This document shows, in pieces, positions 41,469-50,680 of a DNA stretch of 64,000 nucleotides. Within the stretch, counting starts at the first letter, position 1, and each line of letters starts with the position of its first letter. The position numbers and the translations under genes were made by a program. The stretch comes from Amycolatopsis nalaikhensis (GTDB taxonomy: Bacteria; Actinomycetota; Actinomycetes; Mycobacteriales; Pseudonocardiaceae). Location of the stretch: contig NZ_CP127173.1 in assembly GCF_030264295.1 (NCBI RefSeq), forward strand, positions 2,177,501 to 2,241,500. Direction: 5' to 3'. Under the pieces are notes generated by a model. The model had not been told where the DNA came from and made no database searches. It was given only the letters and a program-made list of their open reading frames with translations.

Positions 41469-44147
41469 TCAGGTGAGGGTGCGGGGGCGGATGGCGTTGG
41501 CCCGGTCGACCAGCTCGACGCGCTGTTCGACCGTGGTCGCCAGCCGCGCCAGGGCCCGGTAGCAGCGCTCCAGCCCGAACCGCAGCTCACGCTCTTCCAG
41601 CGAACACCCGAGCACGCGCGCGCCCGGCGTCGGACGGCCCGGGTTCGGCCCGCGAAGCCACTCGAAAGCGGCTTCGAGGACGCCGGCGGTGAGCCGCGTC
41701 TGGCGCTCGACGTCGAGGCGGAGCCGCTCGAGCCGGGCCGACGCGTCGAGCAGGTCGTGCTCGGTGACCGGGGTCTCGCGGCCGTTGGCCTTGGTCGCCG
41801 TCGTCTTGATCTTGATGGCCGCGACCTGGGCGTCGACGTAGTGGGTCGAGGACGGCGGCACCGTCTCGAGCACTTCGACCGCGCTGGAGCGCGCGCCCTG
41901 CGCCAGGTAGACGCGGGCGAGGCCGAAGGCGGCGCTGACGTACGTGCGGTCGGTCCGCCAGACGAGCTCGTAGAACCGCGCGGCGGCGAAGTAGTCCCCG
42001 ACGCCTTCGGCGCTGACGCCGAGCGCGAGCTTCGGCGCGATCTCGCCGGGCAGGTCGTCGTACACGGCTTCGAACGCGACGTGCGCGACGCGGGAGCGGC
42101 CGCCCGCGAGCTCGATCAGGCCGCGGTACCAGTCGATCCGCCAGTCGTGCGGGAAGCCGTTCTTGATCGCCAGGTACTGCGCGGCCTGCAGCTGCCGCTG
42201 CGCTTCGGCCAGCTCGCCGAGCTCGATGCGGGCGCGCACGATCCGCAGCCGCACCTCGATGGACTCCCGCGGCGCGCCGGCGAGTGCCTCGATGGCCCCC
42301 CGCGGGTCGAGCGCGGTTGTGGTGGCGAGCACGCCCGCCGCCGGGTCGTCGGTGTCGACCTGCGGGATCGGCAGGCCCGCGACGACTTCGTCGGCACCGG
42401 GCAGTGACACGCTCTGGCCGGCTTCGGGCACCACCAGGTGCACGCCGAACGTGCGGCTCTCGGGGCCGAACACGGTGGACGCGCCGGGCCGCGGCTTGCC
42501 GGTGCCGAGCGCCATGATCTCGCGCAGCACGCCGGTCAGCTGGTCGGCCATCTCCTCGGCGGAGAGGAACCGCCGGTCCGGGTCGGCGTGCGTCGCGCGC
42601 CGCAGGAACCGGTAGTAGGAACCGAAGAGCGCGAACAACGGGACGGCGTCCGGGCCGGGCAGCGTCGTCTTGAACTTGGTGGTGTAGCCGGTGAACTCGA
42701 AGCTCAGCACCGCGAGCGTGCGCCCGACGGTGAACAGGTCCGACGCCACCGACGCGCCCTGCTTCGCCAGTTCCGGCGCGCTGTAGCCGGTGGTGAAGAA
42801 CAGCGGGCTCTCGTAGTCGTCCATCCGGCGGACCGCGCCCAGGTCGATCAGCTTGAGCTGCTCGTTGGTCTGGATGACGTTGTCCGGCTTGAGGTCGCAG
42901 TAGAGCAGGCCCTGGCTGTGCAGGTAGCCGAGGGCGGGCAGGATCTCCAGCCCGTACGCGATGACCTGCCCGATCGGCAGCGGCTCCGGGCGGCGGCTTT
43001 CGCGGTGGTGCGCCAGGGCGAGCTGCCGCAGCGACTGCCCGCCGACGTACTCCATGACGATGTAGCCGACCGTCGTCCCGCTGCGGGCGTCCGGGTGCTG
43101 CACGAAGTTGTGGATCTTGACGATGTTGGGGTGCTCGACCTCGGCGAGGAACCGCTGTTCGTTGGCCGCGGCCGCCATCGCGGTCGCGTCACCGGTGTCG
43201 ATCAGTCCTTTGAGGACGACCCAGCGGTCGCTGACGTTGTGGTCCTGCGCCAGGTAGATCCAGCCGAGACCTCCGTACGCGAGCGCGCCGAGCACTTCGT
43301 ACTGGCCGCCGACGAGCTCGTGCGGCTGCAGCTTCGGCAGGAACGAGAACGGCGCGCCGCAGTTGTCGCACTTCCCTTCCGCCGCACCGGGTTGGCCGTC
43401 CTTGCCGCGGCCGACCTTCGCGCCGCAGCTGCCGCAGAACCGCTTTTCCTCGGACACCACGGGGTTCGTGAGCACGGCCGACGCGGGGTCGCGCGCGGGC
43501 ACCGGCGGCACCTCGACCAGCCCGGCGCCGAGGCGGCCGCGGCGGGACCGCGACGTCCGGGACGACGTCCGCCGCGAAGTGCCGGGGAACGCGCCGGGCC
43601 CGGAGCCCGAACCGCTGCCGGTCCCCGTGCCGGTGCCGGTTCCGGTGTGGCGGCCTTCGCTGGTGCGTTCGGGCAGCACGCTTTCGGTGCCCGGGTCGGG
43701 CAACGGCGTGCCGGGGCCGGAATCGGGGCGCGGCGCCGGCGGCATGATGCTCTGGGTTTCCGGCGCGGGCGCGGCGAGCACGCTCGTCGGCTGCGGCGCG
43801 TCCGGGTCCGGCCGCACGGCCTGCGTCGGCGGCGCGACCGCCTGCGTCGGCTGGACCGGCGGCAGGACGGGGTTGATGCTGCCCGGCGGGCGCGTCGGGT
43901 CTTCCGCGCCCGGGATCGGCCCGCGCGCGGGGGCGGGCTGGCCGCGCGGCGGCGTCGGCGGGCGGCGTACGGGCGCGTGGATGACGGTCTCTTCCCCGCC
44001 CGACGGCGCACCGTCGTCGAGGCGGCCGGAGATCGACGGCTCCGGCGTCTCCCACCGCACCGGTGGCGGCGGCTGCCAGCTCGGCGTGGCCTGCTGCGGC
44101 TCGTCGTCCGGCGCGGCGTGCCGAGGACGGCGCGGCTCCTCCGACAC
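41469..44147 (-). CDS. pknG: Serine/threonine protein kinase PknG
   Basis: 892 residues from ATG 44147. The order fits PknG: an unusually long, Pro-rich disordered N-terminus, a rubredoxin-like domain with CGSC...CDNC near residue 236-260, kinase domain from about 272 (LAYGGLGWIYLAQ, Lys of VVLKGL, YCDLKPDN near 416, LIDLGAV), and a helical TPR C-terminus. In mycobacteria and corynebacteria PknG phosphorylates GarA/OdhI and so controls 2-oxoglutarate and glutamate metabolism. It lies downstream of glnX and glnH, as in Mycobacterium. GT/GS repeats in the linker (43605-43640) are unusual. Confidence 0.95.
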   Translation of the reverse strand: MSEEPRRPRHAAPDDEPQQATPSWQPPPPVRWETPEPSISGRLDDGAPSGGEETVIHAPVRRPPTPPRGQPAPARGPIPGAEDPTRPPGSINPVLPPVQPTQAVAPPTQAVRPDPDAPQPTSVLAAPAPETQSIMPPAPRPDSGPGTPLPDPGTESVLPERTSEGRHTGTGTGTGTGSGSGSGPGAFPGTSRRTSSRTSRSRRGRLGAGLVEVPPVPARDPASAVLTNPVVSEEKRFCGSCGAKVGRGKDGQPGAAEGKCDNCGAPFSFLPKLQPHELVGGQYEVLGALAYGGLGWIYLAQDHNVSDRWVVLKGLIDTGDATAMAAAANEQRFLAEVEHPNIVKIHNFVQHPDARSGTTVGYIVMEYVGGQSLRQLALAHHRESRRPEPLPIGQVIAYGLEILPALGYLHSQGLLYCDLKPDNVIQTNEQLKLIDLGAVRRMDDYESPLFFTTGYSAPELAKQGASVASDLFTVGRTLAVLSFEFTGYTTKFKTTLPGPDAVPLFALFGSYYRFLRRATHADPDRRFLSAEEMADQLTGVLREIMALGTGKPRPGASTVFGPESRTFGVHLVVPEAGQSVSLPGADEVVAGLPIPQVDTDDPAAGVLATTTALDPRGAIEALAGAPRESIEVRLRIVRARIELGELAEAQRQLQAAQYLAIKNGFPHDWRIDWYRGLIELAGGRSRVAHVAFEAVYDDLPGEIAPKLALGVSAEGVGDYFAAARFYELVWRTDRTYVSAAFGLARVYLAQGARSSAVEVLETVPPSSTHYVDAQVAAIKIKTTATKANGRETPVTEHDLLDASARLERLRLDVERQTRLTAGVLEAAFEWLRGPNPGRPTPGARVLGCSLEERELRFGLERCYRALARLATTVEQRVELVDRANAIRPRTLT

Positions 44148-44202
44148 TGCTACCTCCCAGATCCCCGGCGACGTGCGGGGATCGATCCTAGTCGCGACCG
44201 GC

Positions 44203-45174
44203 TCACTGGTACTGCGGCGACGGCGGCGAGGCCGGCCCCAGCGACGGCTCCACCCAGCGGCGGTAGCTGTTCTGCCAGGCGCCGCCGTTGCGGATGTTCT
44301 CGAGCACGGCGTTGACGTACCGGACCATGTCTTCGTGGTCCTTCGGCACGCCGATGCCGTAGTTCTCCTCGGTGAACTGGTCGCCGACGACCTGCAGCGT
44401 CGGGTCCTGCGCGGCCATGCCGGCGAGGATGGTGTCGTCGGTCGAGACGGCTTCGACCTGCCCCTGCTGGAGCATCACCAGGCAGTCCGACCAGTTGTCG
44501 ACCGAAACGGGGATCGGCTTCGCCGGGTCCGTCGCGATCTTCGCCAGCGACGTCGACTTCTTCGTCGCGCAGATCTTCTTGCCGCTCAGGTCGGCGAGCT
44601 TGGTCGCCTTCGACTCCTTCGCGACCAGGATCCGCTGGCCCGCCTTGTAGTACACGGAGGAGAACTGGACGTCCTTCTTGCGCGCGCAGGTGATGCTGTA
44701 GGTCCGGGCCACGATGTCCACCTGGTGCTTCTTCAGCACTTCCTCGCGTTGCGACGACGGGATCGCGCGGAACTGCACGCGCCCCTCCGACGAGCCGAAG
44801 ATCGCCTTGGCGACCTCGTTGACCATGTCGATGTCGAAGCCCTCGAGGTTGCCCGAGGTGGGGTTGCGGAAGCCGAACAGGTAGGTGGTCTGGTCGACGC
44901 CGGCGACCAGCTTGCCGCGCTTCTTGATCTCCGCCATCGTCGAGCCGTCGGGGATGCTCGTGCCGTTCGGCGCGAGGCTGGCCAGCGGGTTGCAGCTGGT
45001 GTCGGCGCCGCCGCCGGCGGTCGCGTCCGGGCCGCCGACGTGCGCGGGCTGCGGCCAGGCCGCGTTGCTGACCGGCGCCGGGTCGACCGGTTTCCCGGGA
45101 CTGCCGCAGGACGCCGCCAGCAGCGCGACGACCGCCAGCACACCCGCCCGGACCGTGTTCCCCCGCCTGCTCAC
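44203..45174 (-). CDS. glnH: Amino-acid-binding lipoprotein GlnH
   Basis: 323 residues from GTG 45174, overlapping the stop of glnX by 4 bases. A lipoprotein signal peptide (GVLAVVALLAASC) is followed by a type II periplasmic binding domain: LVAGVDQTTYLFGFRNP, GFDIDMVNEVAKAIFG and NYGIGVPKDHEDMVRYVN. GlnH binds aspartate/glutamate outside the membrane and signals through GlnX to PknG. The three genes occur in this order and direction in other actinobacteria. Confidence 0.93.
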   Translation of the reverse strand: MSRRGNTVRAGVLAVVALLAASCGSPGKPVDPAPVSNAAWPQPAHVGGPDATAGGGADTSCNPLASLAPNGTSIPDGSTMAEIKKRGKLVAGVDQTTYLFGFRNPTSGNLEGFDIDMVNEVAKAIFGSSEGRVQFRAIPSSQREEVLKKHQVDIVARTYSITCARKKDVQFSSVYYKAGQRILVAKESKATKLADLSGKKICATKKSTSLAKIATDPAKPIPVSVDNWSDCLVMLQQGQVEAVSTDDTILAGMAAQDPTLQVVGDQFTEENYGIGVPKDHEDMVRYVNAVLENIRNGGAWQNSYRRWVEPSLGPASPPSPQYQ

Positions 45175-46592
45175 CGGTACTCCCTCAGTCGTTCCCGGAT
45201 CCCCATGGTGACACCCGCGGCGGCGACGACCGCGAGCACGGCGAGGCCGGGCGCCAGCAGCGTCAAGGCGAGGTCGCCGTTGTGGGTGTCGTCGAGGAAC
45301 TCCTGCCTGCCGACGTCGATCGCGGCCTGGAGGCTGTCGTCGACGCGCCGGAACGCCGGCGCCGAGCCGTCGGGCTTGTCCTCCAGCACGGCGAAGTCGA
45401 CGGCCTCCTGGTACTGCCCGGAGTCGTCCAGGGCGCGTACCTGGGTGTGCGACTTGATCCACTCGCTCGCGGCCTTCGTCGCGTCGGCGACCTTCGCGGC
45501 GCCTTCGCCCTCCTGGATCAGGCCGCGGGCTTCGCCGAGCAGGCCGCCCTGGCCGTCCGGGCCGACGAGCTGGGCCGCGTTGGTGCCGAAGTCCTTCTCG
45601 TACGCCGCGCCGTCGCCGCGGGCGACCAGCGTCAGCGTTTCGTCGGCGCGGGCCTGCAGCGCGGCGATCCGCGCGCGGACGAGCACGTCGACGCGGTGCG
45701 AGCCGTCGTCCTGGCCGCTGCCGACCAGGCTGCCCTGCACGATCAGCGCGACGGCGCCCCACAGCAGGGAAACCACGACGGCGGCCGTCGCGACGACGAG
45801 CCCGACGTTGAGCAGCCGGTTGGTGCGCCGCGTGAGGTAGACCTGCGCGGCGATGAGCGCGGCCAGCAGGGCGACGACCAGGATCGTGGCGAGCCACGGG
45901 AAGCCGGTCGCGCTGTCCTGCTCTTCGATGAGCCGTTCGGTGTCGACGCGGTAGAGGTCCTGCGCGGCGGGCAGGATCTTCGCCCGCATCAGCTCGGAGG
46001 CCTCGCGCAGGTAGGACGCGCCGACCGGGTAGCCGAGCCGGTTGTTCGCCCGCGCGGTCTCGACGAGCCCGGTGTAGACGGGCAGCTGCTGGTTGAGCAT
46101 GTCGACCGGCGCGGCGGCGTCGGCGACGTCGGCAGCGTCCGAGGCCGCCTTCGCGAGCGCGGCGCCCGCTTCGGCGATGTCACGTTCGTAGCGCTGACGC
46201 AGCTCCGGCGGTTCGGTGCCGATCGAGAGGAACGCGCTCGCCGCGGTCGCGTCGGCGTCCGAGAGCGAGCGGTAGACCTGCTGCGCCGCCGCGGCGAGGG
46301 GCTCGCGGTGGTCGATGACGCCGGAGATCGTGTCGTCGCGGTCCTGCACCGAGAGCGTCGCGACCAGGCCGGCGACGAGCGCCAGCAGCACCAGCCCGAC
46401 GGCGATCACGGTGAGCCGGCCCGGGGTCGTCGCGGCGGACCGGACGATCGCGCGCACCCCCTGGCCCGGCAGGTCCAGCAGCCCGAGCAGGCCGCTACGG
46501 CCCCCGGCGCGGTCGCGGTGCTCCGGTGGCGACGGCGGCGGGGGTCCCGGCGCGGGCGCCTTGGGACCCGGGGCCGTCGCTGTGCTGGTCAT
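45171..46592 (-). CDS. glnX: Transmembrane signal transducer GlnX
   Basis: 473 residues from ATG 46592 (GGGGAGGA upstream). Four membrane helices are visible (LTVIAVGLVLLALVAGLVATL; PWLATILVVALLAALIAAQVY; LNVGLVVATAAVVVSLLWG; LALTLLAPGLAVLAVVAAAG) with two large helical extracellular regions between them. It matches GlnX, the membrane relay between GlnH and PknG. It shows no catalytic domain, as expected. Order glnX-glnH-pknG is conserved in mycobacteria. Confidence 0.88.
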   Translation of the reverse strand: MTSTATAPGPKAPAPGPPPPSPPEHRDRAGGRSGLLGLLDLPGQGVRAIVRSAATTPGRLTVIAVGLVLLALVAGLVATLSVQDRDDTISGVIDHREPLAAAAQQVYRSLSDADATAASAFLSIGTEPPELRQRYERDIAEAGAALAKAASDAADVADAAAPVDMLNQQLPVYTGLVETARANNRLGYPVGASYLREASELMRAKILPAAQDLYRVDTERLIEEQDSATGFPWLATILVVALLAALIAAQVYLTRRTNRLLNVGLVVATAAVVVSLLWGAVALIVQGSLVGSGQDDGSHRVDVLVRARIAALQARADETLTLVARGDGAAYEKDFGTNAAQLVGPDGQGGLLGEARGLIQEGEGAAKVADATKAASEWIKSHTQVRALDDSGQYQEAVDFAVLEDKPDGSAPAFRRVDDSLQAAIDVGRQEFLDDTHNGDLALTLLAPGLAVLAVVAAAGVTMGIRERLREYR

Positions 46593-46686
46593 CCCCGATT
46601 CCTCCCCATGAAGCATCCTCGCAGAAGGTAGCCGAGTCGCGGTGCGCGCAGCCACCGGCACCGCCCGCCGTCATCAGCACGTGATC

Positions 46687-47316
46687 TCAGAGGCAGTGCG
46701 TCAACGCGTATCTGACGGCCTCGGCGCGGTGCCGCGCGCCGATCTTCGCGAACGAGTTGTTGATGTGGGTTTTGACGGTGGCTTCGCCGATGTACAGCTC
46801 GGTGGCGATCTCCGGGTTGGTCAGCCCGCGCGCGACCAGGCCGAGGACCTCGGCTTCGCGGGCGGTCAGCCCGGCCGGGCGCTCGGGTGCGCGCTTCGGC
46901 GCGGCGAGCGCTTCGACGAGCCGGTCGGAGACTTCGGCGGCGAAGATCGCGTGCCCGGCGGCCGCCGACCGGAGCGCGGCGGCGATCTCGGCGCGCCCGG
47001 CGTTCTTGGTCAGGTAGCCGCGGGCGCCGGCACGCAGGGCGTCCGCGATCGACGCGTCGTCGGCGTACGTCGTCAGGACGACGACGGCGGTGCCCGGGTG
47101 GTCGCGGCGGATCCGGCGGGTGGCCTCGACGCCGTCGAGCCGCGGCATCCGCAGGTCCATCAGCACGACGTCGGCCGGGTGGGTGTCGACCGCCTCGACG
47201 GCTTCGAGGCCGTTGCCCGCTTCGCCGACGACGTCGACGTCGTCGAACAGGCCGAGCAGGGCGACCAGCCCTTCGCGCACCACCTGCTGGTCGTCGGCCA
47301 CGACCACCCTGATCAA
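46687..47316 (-). CDS. NarL/LuxR-family response regulator
   Basis: 209 residues from TTG 47316, with GGAGG upstream and a 4-base overlap (TTGA) with the histidine kinase stop. The receiver has the acidic pair VVVADDQ, phospho-Asp in VLMDLRMP, Thr in VVLTTY and Lys in YLTKNAG. The C-terminal LuxR-type HTH is LTAREAEVLGLVARGLTNPEIATELYIGEATVKTHINNSFAKIG. It is the partner of the kinase encoded just upstream; targets are unknown. Confidence 0.95.
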   Translation of the reverse strand: MIRVVVADDQQVVREGLVALLGLFDDVDVVGEAGNGLEAVEAVDTHPADVVLMDLRMPRLDGVEATRRIRRDHPGTAVVVLTTYADDASIADALRAGARGYLTKNAGRAEIAAALRSAAAGHAIFAAEVSDRLVEALAAPKRAPERPAGLTAREAEVLGLVARGLTNPEIATELYIGEATVKTHINNSFAKIGARHRAEAVRYALTHCL

Positions 47317-48440
47317 CTCCGCACCTCCGCGAGCACGCGCCAGTGGCCGTCTTCCGGGCCCGAGGTCAGCGTGCCACCGGCGAGGGCGAGCCGCTCGCGC
47401 ATCCCGGCCAGTCCGAAACCTTCACCTGTCCGAGTGAATTCAGTTCGCGCATTGCGGACGTCGAGCTTCACCGCGCCGGGTTCGTAGCTCAGCCGCACGC
47501 GGATGTCCTCGCCCGGCGCGTGCTTCCCCGCGTTCGTCAGCGCTTCGCGGGCGATGCCGACCAGCGCGACGACCACGGCGGACGGCAGCGGCCTCGGCTC
47601 GCCGTCCGTGTCGAAGTCGACCGTGACGCGGTGGTCGCGGGCGTGCGTGGCGGCGGCCGACGCGAGCGCGTCGGCCAGCGGCAGCACGTCCCGGCGCAGC
47701 GCGGTGACGGCGTTGCGCGCCTCGACGAGCCCGTCCGCGGCGAGCCGCCGCGACCGCCGGATCGACGTCAGCGCACCGTCCACATCGGACCGTTCGGCGA
47801 GCAGTGCTTCGGCGAGTTCGAGCTGGACACCCAGTGCGCCAAGGGAATGCGCGAGGACGTCGTGGATCTCCCGGGCGATGCGCGTGCGCTCGTCGAGCGC
47901 GGCGGCGCGCGCGTGCTCGGCCTGCGCGACCCGCGTCTGTTCGAGCAGGGCCTCGGCTTGGGTGGCCTGGACCTCGTACTGGCGGCGGTTGAGCCCGATC
48001 AGCACGAGCAGCAGCATCACGCCGGGGTCGGCGAGGGCTTCGCCGAGCGAATGCCCGGCGAGCAGGTGCGACGCGACCGCGAGCGCGATGTCGAGCAGGC
48101 CGATGCCGAGGATCGCGCCGACGCTGACGGTGGTGAGCGTCGCGAGCCGCCCGAGCGCGATGACGGACAGGATTATCGCCGACGAGTCCCCCGCCCAGCC
48201 GACGATCGCCGCCGGCAGCGTGGCCGACGCGGCGAGCAGCGCGGCCGCCGTCTTCGGCCGGCGGGAGGCGAGGGCGACGAAGCCGAGCCAGCACGCGCTC
48301 GCGACGCCATAGCAGGTCCAGATCCACGCAGCGGGTTCGCGCGCGGTCAGCAGCGTCCCCGCGACGAAGAGCGTGCCGAGCAGCTGCACGACGAGCCAGG
48401 TCGGCGCGATCGTGTCCGGCAGCGAAGGCCGTTTCGGCAA
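47313..48440 (-). CDS. Sensor histidine kinase (NarL/DesK type)
   Basis: 375 residues from TTG 48440. The N-terminal half has several membrane helices (WLVVQLLGTLFVAGTLL, WTCYGVASACWLGFVALA, LLLVLIGL). The catalytic half has the dimerisation and phospho-His motif ERTRIAREIHDVLAHSLG and an HATPase region with LVGIAREALTNAGKHA and GFGLAGMRERL. It phosphorylates the response regulator encoded downstream. The input is unknown. Confidence 0.93.
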   Translation of the reverse strand: MPKRPSLPDTIAPTWLVVQLLGTLFVAGTLLTAREPAAWIWTCYGVASACWLGFVALASRRPKTAAALLAASATLPAAIVGWAGDSSAIILSVIALGRLATLTTVSVGAILGIGLLDIALAVASHLLAGHSLGEALADPGVMLLLVLIGLNRRQYEVQATQAEALLEQTRVAQAEHARAAALDERTRIAREIHDVLAHSLGALGVQLELAEALLAERSDVDGALTSIRRSRRLAADGLVEARNAVTALRRDVLPLADALASAAATHARDHRVTVDFDTDGEPRPLPSAVVVALVGIAREALTNAGKHAPGEDIRVRLSYEPGAVKLDVRNARTEFTRTGEGFGLAGMRERLALAGGTLTSGPEDGHWRVLAEVRS

Positions 48441-48449
48441 GCCGCCCCC

Positions 48450-49790
48450 TCAGCCGCGGATCGCCGGGGCGAGCGAGTGCGGCAGCACCGCTTCGGGTGT
48501 TGGCGGCTGCCGGACGACCACCTCGACGTCGTCGGCGAAGCGGTACGGCTTCGCGCCGAGGATGCCGCCGAAGTGGCGGCGCAGCCGGGACATCTCCGCG
48601 CGGACGGTCACCGTGCGGTTCGCGTCGCCGAAGAGGTCCGAGGAGAGTTCGGACGCCGAACGGCCGTCGCGGTGCTTCGCCAGCACGTACAGCATCTCGG
48701 CGTGGCGTGGGCTGAGCCGGTGCGTCCACGTCCCGGCGGCGCCGGTCACGGTCAGCTCGGGCTCGCGCGGCGACCGGACGTCGAGGACGACGCGGGTGGG
48801 CGGCGCGGCCTCGTTCTCGACGAGCCGGATCAGCCAGCCACCCGGCACCGGCTCGACGGCGCAGTTGCCGTAGGCGGGCAGCCACACGCCGCCGGGTTTG
48901 AGGCCGGCGGGCAACGCGATCCGGTCGACCGGCGCGAGCCCGGCGGCCGCGGCGACCCAGCCGTGCTCGTCGGCCACGACCGCGCGCCCGCCGACCTTCG
49001 CGAGCACGGGGACGGCGAAGCCGCGAAGGCGTTCGAGCTCGGTGAGGTGAGCGGTCCGTAGCTGGGATTCGGCGAGCCGCGTGACGGCGTCGACCAGGGC
49101 CAACGTCGTCGCGTGGACGGTCGAGGCCGGGCCGGAGAGATCGACGACGCCGAGCAGCCTGCCGTCGCGCGGGTCGTGCAGCGGCGCGGCGGCGCACGTC
49201 CAGGAGTGCTGCGAGCGGACGTAGTGCTCGGCCGAGTACACCTGCACCGGGCGGCGGGTGACGAGCGCGGTGCCGATCGCGTTGGTGCCGACGGCCTCCT
49301 CCTGCCAGTCGACGCCTTCGACGAACCCGAGCCCGTCGGCGCGCCGCCGGACCGCGGCGCTGCCGTCCCGCCAGAGCACTTTGCCGTCGGCGTCGACGAT
49401 CACCATGATGTGCGCGGCCTGTTCGGCGAGGCTGATCAGGCCGCCGCGCAGGGCCGGCAGAGCTTCGGCGAGTCCGCTGCTGCGACGGCGTGCTTCGAGC
49501 TCTTCGACGTTCAGGACGGGCGCGGCGGCCCGGCTGTCGGGGTCCATGCCGAGGCGGCGCATCCGTTGCCAGGACGCGCCGATGACCGAGCGCGGGCGCC
49601 TGGGCAGCGCCTTTCCGGCCAGCGCGGCTTCGTGCACTTGCGCGAGGACACGGGCGTGCCGCCGGGGATCCACCCCGGCCGGCAACGCCGCCTCGAGGTC
49701 TCGCTGCCCCAACCGCCGCTCCTTGCGCTCTACCCCCTGAGAGTCTGCCTTTTCGGTCCGGTGATCGGAAGGTGGTGACGATCTCGCCAC
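48450..49790 (-). CDS. GAF-domain transcriptional regulator (acetoin-regulator-like)
   Basis: 446 residues from GTG 49790, but a TTG near 49710 with AAGGAG upstream is possible and would drop a poor N-terminus. It has a sensory part like that of AcoR regulators: residues 60-240 (VIGASWQRMRRLGMDPD, MVIVDADGKVLWRDGSA, EEAVGTNAIGTALVTRRPVQVY), and a C-terminal winged-helix-like segment (RHAEMLYVLAKHRDGRSASELS, RTVTVRAEMSRLRRHFGG). It lacks the AAA+ sigma-54 domain of proteobacterial AcoR. It follows acoB in the same direction and probably controls the aco-like operon. Confidence 0.85.
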   Translation of the reverse strand: MARSSPPSDHRTEKADSQGVERKERRLGQRDLEAALPAGVDPRRHARVLAQVHEAALAGKALPRRPRSVIGASWQRMRRLGMDPDSRAAAPVLNVEELEARRRSSGLAEALPALRGGLISLAEQAAHIMVIVDADGKVLWRDGSAAVRRRADGLGFVEGVDWQEEAVGTNAIGTALVTRRPVQVYSAEHYVRSQHSWTCAAAPLHDPRDGRLLGVVDLSGPASTVHATTLALVDAVTRLAESQLRTAHLTELERLRGFAVPVLAKVGGRAVVADEHGWVAAAAGLAPVDRIALPAGLKPGGVWLPAYGNCAVEPVPGGWLIRLVENEAAPPTRVVLDVRSPREPELTVTGAAGTWTHRLSPRHAEMLYVLAKHRDGRSASELSSDLFGDANRTVTVRAEMSRLRRHFGGILGAKPYRFADDVEVVVRQPPTPEAVLPHSLAPAIRG

Positions 49791-49796
49791 CTCGGG

Positions 49797-50669
49797 TCAC
49801 CGCCGATAGGCCACAGCGGTTTTCGCGGCGTTGCGGACTTTCTGCGCGTCCGGGAGGTCTTCGAAAGCGTCGAACGACGACGTCACCATCTCGATCGGCG
49901 CCCGCAGCGACCCGAACGCCTCGTGCGCGACGAGCGCGGAGACGTCCGCGGCGAGGTTGCCGCGCGGCGAAGCTTCGTCGACGACGACCAGCCGTCCGGT
50001 CTTCTCGACGCTCCGCAGGATCGTCCCGGTGTCGAGCGGGCTGGTGGTGCGCGGGTCGATGATCTCGGCCGCGACCCCGGACGCGCGCAGCTCGTCCCCC
50101 GCCTCGACCGCCACGGCGACCATGCGCCCGAAGGCGACGATCGTGACGTCGTCGCCCTCGCGGACGACGTGCGCCTGGCCGAACGGGATCGTGTAGCTGT
50201 CACGCGGCACGTCGCCGCGGGTCTCGTAGAGCGCCTCGTGCTCGCAGAAGATCACCGGGGCGTCGTCCCGGATCGACTGGATGAGCAGGCCTTTCGCCTC
50301 GTACGGGCTCGACGGCACGACGACCGTCAACCCGGGCACGTGCGTGAAGACGGGGTACCGGCAGCGGATCACCACGGGCGTCCGCGCGGCGCGGCCGAAC
50401 AACGACCGCGGCTTGGCTCCTTGGGTGAAGATCTGGTCGAAGCAGCCACCCGACGTCAGCTCCGCGACAGGCCGTTGCCCGCAGGCGGCCGCCCCGATCG
50501 CCGCGCCGACGACGGTCGCTTCGGAGGTCGGCGTGTCCAGCACCCGGCCCGGGAACTTGGGGAGTCGCCGGGTGACGTCGGCGCCCATGAGCAGGATCGA
50601 CGTGTCCCGGGCCATCTCCTGCGTCAGCGCTTCGGTGATCGCTTCGCGGTAGCTGATCGTGCGGACCAT
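49797..50669 (-). CDS. Branched ThDP dehydrogenase E1 beta subunit, AcoB-like, shortened
   Basis: 290 residues from ATG 50669. Beta chain of a ThDP-dependent 2-oxo acid or acetoin dehydrogenase: SYREAITEALTQEM, FPGRVLDTPTSEATVVGAAIGAA, FTHVPGLTVVVPSSPYEAKGLL and IIDPRTTSPLD. Compared with my memory of AcoB/PdhB proteins (about 325-340 residues), three blocks are missing, all in frame: the Gly-rich stretch before KFPGR, the F-x-D-F region after VAEL, and the loop with G-x-G...QHSQS between VIRC and VFTHVPG, which normally carries an active-site His. It may be a divergent or weak enzyme. It is paired with the alpha gene. Confidence 0.88.
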   Translation of the reverse strand: MVRTISYREAITEALTQEMARDTSILLMGADVTRRLPKFPGRVLDTPTSEATVVGAAIGAAACGQRPVAELTSGGCFDQIFTQGAKPRSLFGRAARTPVVIRCRYPVFTHVPGLTVVVPSSPYEAKGLLIQSIRDDAPVIFCEHEALYETRGDVPRDSYTIPFGQAHVVREGDDVTIVAFGRMVAVAVEAGDELRASGVAAEIIDPRTTSPLDTGTILRSVEKTGRLVVVDEASPRGNLAADVSALVAHEAFGSLRAPIEMVTSSFDAFEDLPDAQKVRNAAKTAVAYRR

Positions 50670-50680
50670 GCCGGTTCCCG

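Noticed and set aside
42438..44315. 625-codon plus-strand frame over pknG
   Set aside because: Arg/Val/Gly-rich shadow with no domain; pknG has all kinase motifs.
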